Shown: positions 33,721 to 46,025 of the stretch, piece after piece
Position numbering within the stretch: the stretch's first letter is position 1
How the letters are laid out: each line of letters begins with the position of its first letter
Assembly (NCBI GenBank): GCA_947095585.1
Contig: OX352765.1
Coordinates: forward strand, 22,970,254 to 23,034,253
DNA from: Nephrocerus scutellatus
Lineage: Eukaryota > Arthropoda > Insecta > Diptera > Pipunculidae
Direction of reading: 5' to 3'
DNA: 64,000 nt
The notes under the pieces: generated by a model
Databases searched by the model: none
Told to the model about the DNA's origin: nothing
Seen by the model: the letters and a program-made list of their open reading frames with translations, nothing else
Program-made: the position numbers and the translations under genes

Positions 33721-35250
33721 TGTTTTCATAAACTGGTCAGAATTTTTAAATTTTGCATAAGAAATATGAACCTGTCATATTTTGGAACGGGTTGGACACC
33801 TGGTTATTCATGTGTGTGGGCAGCCTCCTTAGAACAGATACTCTTCAATAAACTGAATAACTTCAACTTATCGATTGAATCTTTCAGTTTTTTAAGATAA
33901 CCAAACCTTTTATTTTAAACGGTACTATAAAATGTATATCTCAGAAAGACCCGAGAAATACACATAAAAGTCTCAATCTATTTCTAGTGCATTAAATTTA
34001 TCTTCGAACGCATTTCGCAGTTTATTTTGGCAAAGCTTTATGTTAAATCAACAACTATAATCTATTATTAAACGTTTTCATCTATAATTAGTGTGCTGCT
34101 CTGCAATATGTACTCGTATCTGAAGTCTTCTTGTCTCGCGAAAGGTGTAAAAACTTTCATCCAATTAAATTATGCAGTTGCAGCATTCCGCAACTTGCAT
34201 CTAAAGATAGTTTGTGCTAATGGGTATTTTTATGAGCTCAACCGAATCAAAACTAGAATTAACTACACGCACACGGTTCGCTTGTACGTTTTGTGAGGTG
34301 CTAATTTTAGAGAAAAAAAAAGATGCACTAGTGTAACGGCGACACGCCGGCATGCGTTTGATAAATCAAATGAAACATTTTGTTGCATTTGTGCGTATGC
34401 TGCAGCCGCATTATGTTTAAGAAATGTCTACTAAAAATAATATGTACGAGTATACTGCCAATGCGTATTTGTCTCTGCGTACAGCTGTTGACAATTATCA
34501 GCTCGAATTTCTAATTGCCGTTGGTAAAATATAAACGGAAGCAACACCAACACACTAGCACTTGGTCACTCAGTAACGGTAATGTTCTTTTCTATCAGAA
34601 ATGCTTACTTTTCACAACTATCAGGGATCCACCTTAGGACGTCTTTCGTTTTACTACCACTAGCGATGAATTTAAAAATTACATTTTTTTTTATCAGATT
34701 GTGATCACCGTTGTTGAGTTTTTGTTGCAAATATAATATCTAAAGTAATTGAAGGGCCGTTGGATAGTTTTTATTTTAAATTTGCTTTAAAACAGATAAC
34801 CTTTACTATTTTTTAAAGATTGATGCTCTAATAAAAAAAGTAAACCTTCCGATTATATTCTTATGGAGTATCATTTAATTTATTCAGATTCAATCTGAAT
34901 AATCCGGGGTCTTAATACACAATTTTTCTGAGACTAATGCCAGTGCGGCTAATGTTTATTTATTGAAATTTGTGTTAAGTTGGGGTTATCAGGCAATCAC
35001 TTTTGGTAGCTGCGGTTGGTACATTTTTGGACCGAAAATGTTTCGGCCACAGAACTCTTACTTTGGAAATAGCAGTCAGTATTTCCGAACGTTTTTCATT
35101 TGTTTCGTTCGTACTGCGGAGGTGTGACACAAAACAAACTGCTAATATTTTGAGCGCGTTAGTTATAGTAACACGTAACTAAGAATGAAACCCTGCTGAA
35201 GTATTTGTCCCATCTACAATAACATATAAAGACATGTATTCAGACCCTTT
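33721..35250 (+). other. Intronic stretch
   Basis: No homology recognised. Confidence 0.3.
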
Positions 35251-35280
35251 TTAAATTCTCTATATTAACTTTGCGTGCCC
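35251..35280 (+). mobile_element. DINE-like left end, split by a retrotransposon (copy H)
   Basis: TTAAATTCTCTATATTAACT plus TTGCGTGCC is the family left end, with TAAATTCTCTA at 35252-35262. The remainder continues at 36829-36890 (ACTTTGCGTGCCTGTG...TTTGTCTGTTTGTCGTGGA) after the insertion. Confidence 0.7.
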
Positions 35281-36828
35281 TTGAGTGAGCAATCAGTAGC
35301 AGAGGTATCGAGGGTTCGACCAACTAATGGATAAGGGCCATGCTTGAAAGTCGAGTCATCAATTCTTGCTCAAGGGGAGTGTTTGTGTAGGTGACTACAG
35401 CTATGGGCTGTCCGCAAGGATGTGTCCTCTCTCCCCTTCTATGGTAACTCGTCATAGACAGCCTTCTAGCCGATCTACATAGATCTGGCTACAGCACCAT
35501 TGGTTATGATGATGATTTGGCGATCATAATTAGCGGTAAGCACAGCATGGGCCATTATAAATGTCATGCAAGGTGCGTTAATTCACGTCCTAGAATGGTG
35601 CAACAGAGAAGGGCTTTTTATTATTCCTTGCAAAACCGTTCTTTCACGAAACGAAGAGTGTCCGAGTTGGGATCTCTATTCAAAAAGGCACTGCATTAGA
35701 TTATTGCACTATGGTTAAATATCTCGGAGTCATCCTTGATAAACGACTTAACTGGAATTCTCATATCAAGTCCGCCATTGAACGTGCCAGTAGGGCACTG
35801 TGGGCCAGTAGACGCCTCTACGGCAGAACTTGGAGTCTTAATCCTAAAATGATGCATTGGATGTGAGACCAATATGATGGTGAGACCAATTATCACGTAC
35901 GCGACAATCATATGGTGGCCGAAAGTTCTTGAACGGACAACGGTAATTAAGCTTCAGAAGATACAAAGAATTGCATTTCTAGATAAACAGATGTTATGCG
36001 CACCTCCCCTACGACTGCAATAGAAGCTGTTGTAGGGCTTTCACCCCTGCCATTCTTCATTAAGAGCTGCAACTAGAATATGGGTACAAACCAGGTGACT
36101 ACGTCGTATACCTAAAAATTCTCGACTCAATTCCCGAAAGAGACATGTTTTGCACTATCCCTGACACCATGGCAGGTAGTACTGTTTCGGCAGGTTATTT
36201 AAGGTTAAAACATTGGACCGAGCAATCTGGTCTTATGGTGTTCCAGCATTCGGGTCGGGTCTGGTACACAGACGGATCGAAGGTGGAATCTGCAGTGGGA
36301 GACCCAACACGAAAGTTTTGATACAAATGGGTAGAGTCCCACTGTTTTCCAAGCAAAACACCATGCCACTGAGGTCTGCGCTAGGATTAACCTTATTAAG
36401 GGTATTAGATCTTTTCAGATAGTCAACGGCACTGAAAGAGCTATCGTCCAATATAATGGACTCTCAATCAGTTAAATGCTGCTACGATGCACTGCAGTCC
36501 CTGGCAGCGCTTAACAGTATCTAGACGAGAAAAGCTGGTGAGCTTTCATTGTGGCCTGCGATATCACCTTAGCAAAATTAATCTTGGTTCAAACACGGAA
36601 TGTAGGTTCTGCTCGGGGGATTATGAAACATCCGGGCACATTGTCCATGTGGTTGCCCAGCATTGATCTAGAAAAGGAGACGTATTTTCCACAAAGAAAT
36701 ATGTTCGTCGGCAGATCTGTGAAACTCTGCCACTAAGGACATACTATCCTTTATAAGGAGGTAGTAAGTCTCTTAGATTAATTACACCCTACCCTAGCCA
36801 ATTGGGCTAGGGCTTAAAAAAAAAGAAA
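35281..36828 (+). mobile_element. 5'-truncated non-LTR retrotransposon with target duplication
   Basis: Flanked by AACTTTGCGTGCC at 35267-35279 and 36829-36841, with an A-rich tail just before the second copy: target-primed integration. It encodes RT remnants (MGCPQGCVLSPLLW, YSTIGYDDDLAIIISGKH), KYLGVILDKRLNWNSHI, RNase H traces (YTDGSKVESAVG) and a C-terminus matching the 5.8-kb copy. Many stops and frameshifts; inactive. Confidence 0.75.
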
Positions 36829-36890
36829 AACTTTGCGTGCCTGTGTATTTATTTGTCTGTTTGTCGTGGAGTCCGCTTACGCTGCAGTAA

Positions 36891-37743
36891 GCGAACGAAT
36901 TTTTTTTTAAATGCGTATACGCCCCTTTTTAAAAATGTGTAGATCTTAAGTGTCGGTTAATTGTCACATTTTACAGTCGATGGAGTTTCTCCTACTGAAT
37001 GCTGAAAAGTCTGCAAAGTTGTCTTGATTATGGTTTTCTAGTTCTTTAACTCACTGTTTTGAATATTAACAATTTTCAAAATTTAAATAATTGTAAAATA
37101 AAAATTACGCATACGCATACCACTTAGCAGCTGAAATTTATCACACAAATGTCTATGGTAGCCCGAATATAGTTCAGCCATCTAATCTAATCACAAGAGT
37201 TAAGATAAGCAAAGTTTTTTTTTCACCCGAAATTTCTACCTAAAATTAATTTTCGTGATGATACAATTTTTTAATCGATTATTTGTTTGGTTTTTATTTA
37301 CTGACCCTGAAGTTTCTGAATTTTAACCCACCCCCTCTCACCTAATTAATGTAAATGTACAAAAAGCCGAAACTGATTTTATCTTGCCAGCTCCTACAGC
37401 GTAACTTATAACCTTATTCCCGATACAATTTAAAATCACACACGGAGTGTAAATAATATTTAAATTCATATCTACCGAGGCAGATGAACGGTAAATGTTA
37501 TATAGCATACACAAAAAATGTATATGTAATAAATTTAAGTTTCAGGTTGACATGCCCGATATTTAAAGTAATGCTAGAGCACCAGCAGGGCGGAGCTGTG
37601 TACATCAGATTTTTTTTTGTAAAAAAGACAACCACACACAGACACATTTTTGTAAAAAAATAATTATTAATTTATGTTTGTACAAACACATGAGATTGTA
37701 TGAGCGAATATATCAAAGTTAAAGGCGTATTATCGCCAAGATA
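36891..37743 (+). other. Stretch upstream of alternative first exon 2
   Basis: AT-rich, no repeats recognised. The last part (about 37680-37743) may be 5' leader; GGCGTATTATCGCC lies about 10 bp before the start codon. Confidence 0.3.
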
Positions 37744-37789
37744 ATGAGCGCCGTGAAGCTGTCAACCTACAAAACGACGGACGAGGAAG
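37744..37789 (+). CDS. Alternative first coding exon 2 of the large gene
   Basis: ATG and 15 codons, MSAVKLSTYKTTDEE, plus one base (phase 1) before the donor GAAG|GTAATG. It has no acceptor need, being a start exon. Exit phase 1 matches the exon at 30194 and the start exon at 58800. The region is GC-richer than the surrounding intron. The donor is weaker than the other two. The product is not recognised. Confidence 0.42.
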
Positions 37790-38510
37790 GTAATGGCTAC
37801 GGCTAGTTACGTTCCAACGGCACCAGTACGCCGTGACTGACTATCTGTGTGTTTTTTTGTGTCTTTTGCAAATTCACACCTGACTAAAACTTGGTGCTTG
37901 GTAAAATGATAACGAGGATCTCGTGAAAGATATCAGCATTAATCAGAAGTTTCACTACGGCGCCGATACTAAATTCATCACTCACTAAGCACAATTAATT
38001 TTATTAAGTTTTTTTTTTAACTAATTGCCAACTACTCAGTCTTTATCTATGAGCGTTTCAGTTAAGTTCGTGTGAGTGAAGTGAGTGTTAGAGGGTGCCG
38101 ATATTTTCTTTTAAATAACTTGCCAACGTGTCGGACGAAGAGAAAATCACATTACATACATCGAAAAATTCACAATAATCATTTGTTAAGGAGCTTGTAA
38201 AGTTATTGATCCAGAAAGGAGAACTGGTACAGACTAGAAGATCCTCTACAACACCTTTATTTTGACCGATTGGTGGTAATGTTATCAGATTTAAAACTGG
38301 TACAACTATCTAAATAAGCGTTGCACAATAGCAGGCAGAAATCAAATATGTTAGATGATATCTGTAAGTGTAATTTATGTTTAATTAACGATTTATAATG
38401 TTTTGTTTTTCGGTTATGTCCTCTGTTGTACTTGGCAATACTTATTAATTAGTGATAGCGAAGAAATAATTTCGGGGCTGCTATCTATTTTTTCTTACAT
38501 TGTAAAAAGG
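37790..38510 (+). other. Intronic stretch
   Basis: No homology recognised. Confidence 0.3.
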
Positions 38511-39171
38511 TTAAAAAACAGCTGTTCCCGGGCGCTTTGCTACCCGCCCAGTGACGCCACGCCCTCTTACACCCGCGTTTCCCGGCTGCCCCCGCCCACT
38601 TACACCCCAATAACTAACCAACTCACCAATCCAGAAAACTATAGAATCGACACTTATACAGGCAAAAAATGTACACTTGGTCGAATATTCTTTATATGAA
38701 GATTATATACAGGGAAAACTACATTTTTCACCCAAGCGCCACCTATCGGGTCCAAATTGTCACCGACTTTCTTTTTATTTAAATATTATATGGTGTGAAT
38801 TAGAGCCAAATCGTTCCATAAAGAAGAATTTTCGGAAAAAAACGACACCAGCGCCACCTATCAGGTTCAAATATGGTGTGCATTTGAGCCAAATCGTTCC
38901 ATAAATAAGAATTTTCTGGAAAAAAAAACGACACCAGCGCCACCTATCGGGTCCAAATTTTGTCAACGACTTTCTTTTTATTTAAATATTATATGGTGTG
39001 AATTTGAGCCAAATCGTTCCATAAATAAGAATTTTCAGAAAAAACTATACCAGCGCCACCTAGCGGGGCTGAACCTTCGCGTAGCAATTACGAACAAACT
39101 CGCAGAAGGAAGTATCCAATTTGGTCCAGCCGTTATCAAGTTTTAAGCATCCGAACAAACCACGATTCATT
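38511..39171 (+). mobile_element. Element with TTCCCGGGCGC end and GCGCCACCTA tandem units
   Basis: TTCCCGGGCGCTTTGCTACC at 38525-38544 recurs in reverse at 48841-48860. A conserved GAAAACTATAGAATCGACAC block at about 38633 recurs in altered form at 41415. Then come three units (about 38735, 38850 and 38935) with CAGCGCCACCTATC(G/A)GG, GTGTGAATTTGAGCC and AAATCGTTCCATAAA. It ends in GTCCAGCCGTTATCAAG, a phrase typical of dispersed insect repeats. Confidence 0.55.
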
Positions 39172-39700
39172 TTTAAATTCTCTATATTAACTTCACTTGC
39201 CCGTGGGTTTGTTGGTTTGTGGGTTTGTTTGTTTGTGTGTCATGGAATCTTGCGATAAATTTTTAACCCACTTCCCATAGCCCGATTTTATTGAAATTTT
39301 GCACACATGTGTATTTCCGGTGACAATACTTTCTATTAATTTGATAATTTGAGGCCCCTTGGACCTCGGGGTCGGGGGGCTCCCATACAAATATTTTACA
39401 AAATTTTTTTTAAATTTTGTATACATGTGTGTCTTCGATGGAAAACACTTTTTGTAAAAATTTGGAGTGATCGGCCCCCTGGGGACCCCCATATACAATT
39501 TTTAAATATCGCTATATCGCATCAGATCACGGCAAAGTCTGAGCTCTGTGCTTTGTGAGCAGCGCTGTTGGCTGTCGCTGCGTCACTTGGTGGATGATTT
39601 TGCCACAAAACGAGCACGCAGTATGTGTGTGTGTGTGTATCCCCGATTAAAGAATTTACAAGAAAATTTTTAATTTTTATGGGTTTTTTTTATATATATA
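39172..39700 (+). mobile_element. DINE-like element (copy C)
   Basis: TAAATTCTCTA at 39174-39184, CCCGTGGGTTTG..., TTTTAACCCACTTCC, three central units, then TAAAGAATTTA (39648-39658) and TTTTTATGGG. A GC-richer 130-bp block (about 39497-39630) has no counterpart in other copies. The 3' end runs into a (TA)n stretch. Confidence 0.7.
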
Positions 39701-39831
39701 TATAGGTAATTAAAAGAAGAATATATACTACATTGTTAGCGAGTCTCAAAAGGACCCCGGTCAGAAGTTTTTTTTTTGTTTTTTGTCTAACTGATCATCA
39801 AGTTGTTTATACGTGCTATATTATGTTGTTA

Positions 39832-40200
39832 CGAAATTTAGGCTTTCGAGTTCGTAAAGGAAATCGCAAAATAAAACCGCAACACAAAGTTATTATTTAA
39901 CAAATTACAACTTTAATTAATAAAAAGTAAAAAATAACAAAAGTTTACAAATTTACACTGGTGATTACTTATTCATTTTAACACTTATGTTTCACTAGTT
40001 GGTGATTCTATCTGCTTGCTAGTACTTTTTAATTTGTTTGTGGTTGAATTCCAAATTATAACTGTTTGACTGCCATAAAACTTCGTGCTATTTATATCAA
40101 AAGCTTCGCGAAGGCTCTAATCTGTTCTACTATTTTCTATTCGAACAACCTAGAGTGCACCAGACCACTCTGGCAAGTTCCTTATTTACAACTCACCATG
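39832..40200 (-). mobile_element. Solo LTR-like repeat, copy 1
   Basis: On the minus strand it has a TATAAATAG box, an AGTAATCACCAGTGTAAATT core, ATTAATTAAAGTTGTAATTT, and ends CCTAAATTTCGTAACA. Copies 2 (50550-50900, minus) and 3 (53950-54315, plus) keep the same order over 350-400 bp. The ...AACA end, TATA box and poly(A)-like motif suggest a gypsy-type LTR; no internal coding region adjoins it. Confidence 0.5.
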
Positions 40201-40640
40201 AAGTAAGTGCATTTGAGTTAAAAAAGTCTTAACATAAATTCTATCTACAAGTATGTACACACTTCATGCAATTTATTTTTATTTATTTACAATTGGTAAA
40301 AAATGTTACTGGCATAATGCTTATTATAGTAGTCTACGGATGGCGCTGTACATTATTACTTCTGAGCCTCATTATATGTTATGATTTTTAGTACATAATT
40401 TCTTCATTCAATTGCAATTCAATTCAAATACCATGTTGTAAGTACATTTGACTCAAAATGTTCTTAAAATGAATTATATCTGCAAGCATATAATAGTCAT
40501 GCGAATAATAGTTATTTACAATTGATAAACAATGCTGCTGGTATAATGCTTATTCTAGTAGTCCAAGGATGGCGCAGTGCATTAGTATTACTCAGCCTGA
40601 TTGTATGTCAAGATTTTTACAACATATTTTTTTATTTTTT
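40201..40640 (+). repeat. Diverged tandem duplication, period about 230 bp
   Basis: Two units share AAGTA(A/C)..GCATTTGA, TATTTACAATTG(G/A)TAAA, ATAATGCTTATT(A/C)TAGTAG and GGATGGCGC(T/A)GT. The second unit leads into AT-rich sequence. Confidence 0.6.
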
Positions 40641-40924
40641 TTATTCATTGAATAAAGCTGTATATGTAACGAATTCTATTTACATTTTCGTAACAATATA
40701 TTGCGTTATTGCTGATATCTGGTACTGCTGTATATTTATGTATATAAGATTTTAGATGTATAGTACAGGGTGTTTAACAACAAAGAAACATTAAAGAAAT
40801 ACCTTTTAGGATAATTAAAATTACTAAAATATACGAATTTTTATGACCGAACAATAGGTTTCTATTTCAAACAGACAATTTGACGGCAGAATTCCTTTTT
40901 GCAGATAAAACGTGATATATATCT

Positions 40925-41975
40925 TTATATATAAAAGTGAAACTTTGTATGTATGTATCTATGTCTGGTATAGACTGCCAAACCCTTCAACCGATCGCGT
41001 TCAAACTTTGCGTAGGGGTTTTATACCATAATGGGCAATATTCATGACTAATCGGCTAAAATATTGGGTCTTTATTTAAAAGGAATTATTCAATCATTAG
41101 ATAAAAAATCGCCAAAATTAAAAACAATTTTAAGATATGCCTATTTGCCTGTAAACTATCAATGTGCCGGGACGGAAACATTTTGATTTGACACTTATAT
41201 ATCTCCCCCCACCGACACACTTCGATCAACTTCCTCCCCCTTTGATCAACCAGCACTCTTCAAACAGTTTCCACCGACCACCATATAATCCAAACCCTCC
41301 CCAACTCCGTCAACCCACCTGCCAAACCAACATCGATCCCTCACTCCATTGAACCCCTCTTCTAGACCCCCTCGACACCAAGGGGTATCTTCCCAAAACT
41401 ATTAACCCCAGCGATCCCGAAAACTATGAAACCGATACTAATATCGGCAATATCTGAATTTTTAAATGGTAGCATCGTGAAATTTTCACAACAATTTGGT
41501 ATTTAAGGAAAACCGACATATTTTGGAAGGAGTCCTACTCTTTGGTCAGAGGCTCCCATACAAATATGTTTTCAAAATCTTATGTTTTCATAAATTCTCC
41601 AAATAGTATAGGTGTTCACGGGCGCTTCTCTACTCGCACAGAGAAACCGCCGCCCACCTCTTGCCATCGTGGTAGCTGATATTAACAATTTATATATTCT
41701 ATAGCATATAATTAAGAAATATAACAAAGAATTACGCAATCCATCGTTAGAATCGTGAGATATGGTCGCGAGTTCATACAAAAATCCCATAGAAAAAAGC
41801 TTTCAGTTTTACCCGAATTTTCAAATTTTTCGGGAAACTTTATCAATTTTTCTTTCCGTAAAAACCTTACTCGGACTATTACGAACATTTAAAAAAGTTA
41901 TCAGTCCAGCCTTTCTCAAGTGATGCGCTTACCAACGAACATCATTTATTTTTTTTTATATAGATAAATAATATG
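40925..41975 (+). mobile_element. Helitron- or RTE-like dispersed element
   Basis: Starts TATATATAAAAGTGAAACTT with TGTATGTATG and a CCAACCGATCGCGTTCAAAC-like phrase (here CAACCGATCGCGTTCAAAC). The middle is C-rich. It includes GAAAACTATGAAACCGATAC and the block also seen at 17215-17440 (GTCGCGAGTTCATAC, CTCGGACTATTACGAAC), and ends TTATATAGATAA. No open reading frame supports autonomy. Confidence 0.5.
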
Positions 41976-41999
41976 TCCAGTGGTGTAGGTGTGATGTTC

Positions 42000-42905
42000 T
42001 TACATGCTCACATATTCAACAATATCTCCACTCCACCAGCGCCATCTACAGAGTCAAAAAAAAGGCGAAGCTATAGGAGCATGAAGCGAACATGTGGTAT
42101 AAATATAGCTTTAATACATCCAGTGTTTTATGTGTGATGACGTATTTAATACCGGGTGACTTCTCGTTTCTAGCGCTACCTACCGGGTCCAAAATAAACA
42201 TAAACTTATCTGAGCATCAAAAGAATTTATGGCGTGAATATGGCTCCGATACGTCTATTGGTTTAGGCGTGATGAGTTTAGATATATATGCAGAATGATA
42301 TTTTACAAAATATCTCGACTCTAGCGCCACCTACCGAGCTGAAAAAAATAGATAAACATTCAGAGGCACCCATCGAGAATACAGTGTGTGAATATGGTTT
42401 TAATATGTCAAGTGGCGTGATGCGATAACAAAGATATGCACCAACAGACCAAACTCTAAACGACGTTTTCGTAGATATCTTCACTCCAGATCCACCTACC
42501 AGGTCAAAAAATACATAAACTTATCGGTGCACCAAACGAACATATAGTGTGAATATGGTTTCGATAAGTTCAGGGGATTAGGCATGATTACGTCTTTTAG
42601 GCGTGATGACATCTCGACTCCAGTGCCACCTACCGGGCTTAAAAAAGAGAAAGACTTATTGTGACACCCAACAAACTTATGTCGTGAATATGGCTTTGAT
42701 ACGTCCAGTGTTTTCGTAAATATCTTCACTCCAGATTCACCTACCAGGTCAATAATAACATAAACTAATCGGTGCACCAAACGAACATATAGTGTGAATA
42801 TGGTTTCGATAAGTTCAGGGGTTTAGGCATGATTACGTCTTTTAGGCGTGATGACATCTCGACTCCAGTGCCACCTACTGGGCTTAAAAAAGTGAAAGAC
42901 TTATC
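42000..42905 (+). repeat. Tandem array of CCACCTACCGGG units
   Basis: Six or seven units of about 120-130 bp, each with (G/T)CGCCACCTACCGGG, CATAAACTTAT and GTGAATATGGTTTCGATA. Alternating unit types form a 245-bp higher-order repeat, clear from TCACTCCAGA at 42481 and 42726. It resembles the shorter array at 38.7-39.07 kb. Confidence 0.75.
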
Positions 42906-44265
42906 GCGACGTCCAGTTGTTAGGCGTTAAATTTTGCAAACGGAACGAGATCCCTTGGTAAATAGACCAATACACCATTTTATGTTGCTATAAATCCTTT
43001 TAATCTAAAAGGGAGCATTACCGGTAGTAATTGAGTGGTGCGGGTATCGAAGCGCCCACATACCATGACTTTGTGCGAGGTTTTATGCGAGTATATAGTA
43101 TATAAATACAAGGAATGCATTTGAAATCCTAAACTCACGTGGGGTGGAGGGTCTCCATTGTAGACAGTATATGTGTCAATTGCTCTGACTTACGCTAATT
43201 TAAAGATTACAATTGGTTGCGTTTTTGATAAGACGTGTTTTGAATTTTATTTTTATTGCGAACAACTTAAATCAGTTATGTGACTACGCAAACATAAGTA
43301 TAATTGATGGTAGATGTGTCAATGTGTGTACGTGGCATATTCTAAAAAAGAAAGAACCTTGAAAAATATCCTTAAATCTGAGCGTTAAATGCGAACTTAA
43401 AAATATTTACATTAAACGAAATTCAAATCATGTCTTCGGTATAGAATTTAAGATTACATATCTAATTTAACGTCCCAGGAGGGTTAATTCTATAAAAAAC
43501 AAATTGTAAAGAAATAAATAGAGAGATAGACAAAGCGATGCGAAAAGAATTTTTGACAGTAATCCGAAATAATAGAAATTAATTGCAAAATGAACCACTT
43601 TTATAATTGGCCTAAAAACAAGCCAATATCATTTAATTGGAAAATACTCGTAGTTTATGCATCCGGTTATACATCAAAAACAATTTACTTAACTCTGTAT
43701 GGTGCAATTCATTGATGCAAATTGAATTATTACGCCAATTTGTTGGCATATCTTATGTATATGTCTATGACCGGTACAGACCAAATACAAAATATGTTAA
43801 TTAGTTGTGTGTGCACATACATTGTTCTGAAATCAATACTATTTCGGTACAATGTTCACGTTCTGGTTCACGTTAAATTCGATGTCGTTTAATAATAAAA
43901 CGATATCTGTGGTTGCTGGTATTTATTTATATATATTTATGTTATCCACAAGAAATTACGAAAATAAATTAAATTCAAAATGTTTTATTTATTTTATTTA
44001 TAAAAAAAATTAAGCAATAAAGGAATAAGGTTCATCGAGATCTACTATACCAATTTAGCCATACCCACAAGGAATTTTGAAATTTAAATTTCAATCAAAA
44101 ACTGAAAACCGCCCTTGGGAAGAGGATTACAATATTAAACCGAAACAAACTATTTAGGTTGACCATAACTAATGTGATAAGCGGATTATAGATTTTCGAA
44201 TTAATACCCAGTTAGCTTAAGGATAAAAACAACTCATTTCCAAAGAACACCCGAGCGAAATCAAG
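42906..44265 (+). other. Intronic stretch
   Basis: No homology recognised. Confidence 0.3.
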
Positions 44266-44269
44266 TTGA

Positions 44270-45015
44270 AAATATCATAAGTAACCTTTCACACCATTCA
44301 TCCATCTGGTAAACGGACGGATCAAAAACAAACACAGGAACCGGAGCAGGGGTTTTCGGACCTAGAACCAAAATGCGAATGTCCCTAGGCTGATCTCTAA
44401 CAGTATTCCAGGCGAAAACCATAAGAATAGAAGCTTGCGCACTAGAATGTATCAAAAGAAGGAGCATTGCTAGCGCTAAGAAGTCCAGTCTTTTATGCTA
44501 AAACAACATGGAGCTGCTTCTGCCACTTGAACAAAATCACTCTAATGTGGTCTCCCGGACACTTAGGTATATAGTAAAACGAAGCAGCAGATCTCTGTAC
44601 AAGAGAAGGAGCCGAAGTAGCCGAAGGAGCCTTCACTGGCCCTGAGCCCAGTTTTGTCTAATCCAAAAGCCATATCAAAAACAGAGTTAAAGAATGAAAA
44701 AACACTGCCATCGAAGCGGAATGGGTATCATCGACTGGGATGAGACAGGCCAAAATGCTTCTCAAATACAACATTAGTCATAGGGACATGGCACTAGTCT
44801 GGTACTTGACAGAACAAGCCGCATTACAAGGCAATCACATTACGTAATAAAACTTCTGTGATGCACAATAGACCTCAAAATCGCGGTGCACAAGGCTTTA
44901 CAAAATATACCCTTCTTGCGACTGCGAAATCGCACTAGCTCGAAAAGGCCTGTTAGACAGTATTGATAAAAAATGGCAGCATTCCATGAAAGGAAGCAAA
45001 GTGATTGGAATGACT
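44270..45015 (+). mobile_element. Non-LTR RNase H and C-terminus fragment
   Basis: TDGSKTNTGTGAGVFGPRTK at 44312-44371 is the RNase H start. SLTVFQAKTIRIEACALE follows after a stop, then a damaged PGH segment and KYNISHRDMALVWYLT. It ends where SINE copy 3 begins. Confidence 0.6.
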
Positions 45016-45021
45016 TAGGTA

Positions 45022-45304
45022 TGAAGTTCGGCTTCTCGCCACCATTTGTGTTGTGCATGTATATTTTTGAACACAAATGGAAGGGACTTACAATTTAACC
45101 CCGGATCCGTACGGCGAAATGAGAAGCTTTCCGTGACAAGTTTTTACTCTCGGAACGTTTGTCAGACATTCGCGAGAGGTGGGACATTGTGAAAAATACT
45201 TCTTTGCTACTCTATCTCAATATACGGCAATACTGGAGTCTTATCTCTCGAACAACAAACCTCGTGCTCAGCAGCCATGCGCATTTCCACTGAGCCACGG
45301 CGCC
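45022..45304 (-). mobile_element. tRNA-derived SINE, copy 3
   Basis: Minus strand: GCCGTGGCTCAGTGGAAATG head, a degenerate B box (TTTGTTGTTCGAGAGA), hairpin CCATTTGTG...CACAAATGG. It lacks the CGCGCCGA end, so it is 3'-truncated. The damaged B box predicts poor Pol III activity. Confidence 0.7.
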
Positions 45305-46025
45305 CACTCTTGTGCATTGCACACATGTGTATTTCCGGAGACAACACTTTCTATTAAAATTTGAGGCCCCTCGGGCCACGGGGTCCGGGGGCTCCCCTGT
45401 GTATCTTTGATACACAACACATTTTGTAAAAAGCTTAAAAGACCCCGGGCCCGGGTTCGTGGGGCCCTATAAATTTTTTTAAAAAAATTTACTCGATTTT
45501 CTTCAAATTAAATACACATGTGTATCTCCGATAGACAACACTTTTTGTAAAAAATTTGGTGACCGGGGTCGTGGGGGTCCAAAATTTTTTAAAAAAAAAT
45601 TAACCCGATTTTTTTAAATTTTATATACGTGTGTATCTCCGATGGGCAGACAGGGTTTGGTTGGTCATGGGGCCCCAACAAATTTTTTAAAAAACTTAAT
45701 CCGATTTTTTTTTTAAATTTTATATACGTGTGTGTCTCCGATGGACAACAATTTTTGTAAAGTTTTTGGAGTTAGGCCCTGAGGCCCGAGGGGTGCCCAT
45801 ATAAATTTTTTTCAAAGTTAGCTCGATTTTCTTCAAATTTTAAACACATGTGTATCACTGATGGACAAAACTTTTTGTAAGTTTGTTGGAGTGATCGGGC
45901 CCTGACCCCGTGTGCTGTCCATGTAAATTTTTTAAAAATTAGCGCGGTTTTCTTCAAATTATAACACATACCCATCTCCTATTAGAGAATTTGTATGAAA
46001 AATTGTATTTTTATGGGTTGTTTTT
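45305..46025 (+). mobile_element. DINE-like element with expanded centre (copy D)
   Basis: About six central units of 100-120 bp marked by ACA(T/C)GTGTAT...TCCGATGGACAACA, GGGGTC and CGATTTTCTTCAAATT. The right end is TAGAGAATTTG plus TTTTTATGGGTTGTTTTTTT. The left end is missing; the SINE adjoins the first unit. Confidence 0.7.

Noticed and set aside
42000..42905. Regularly spaced repeats as a CRISPR array
   Set aside because: Units are 120 bp or more, diverged, with similar spacers, in a eukaryotic intron.
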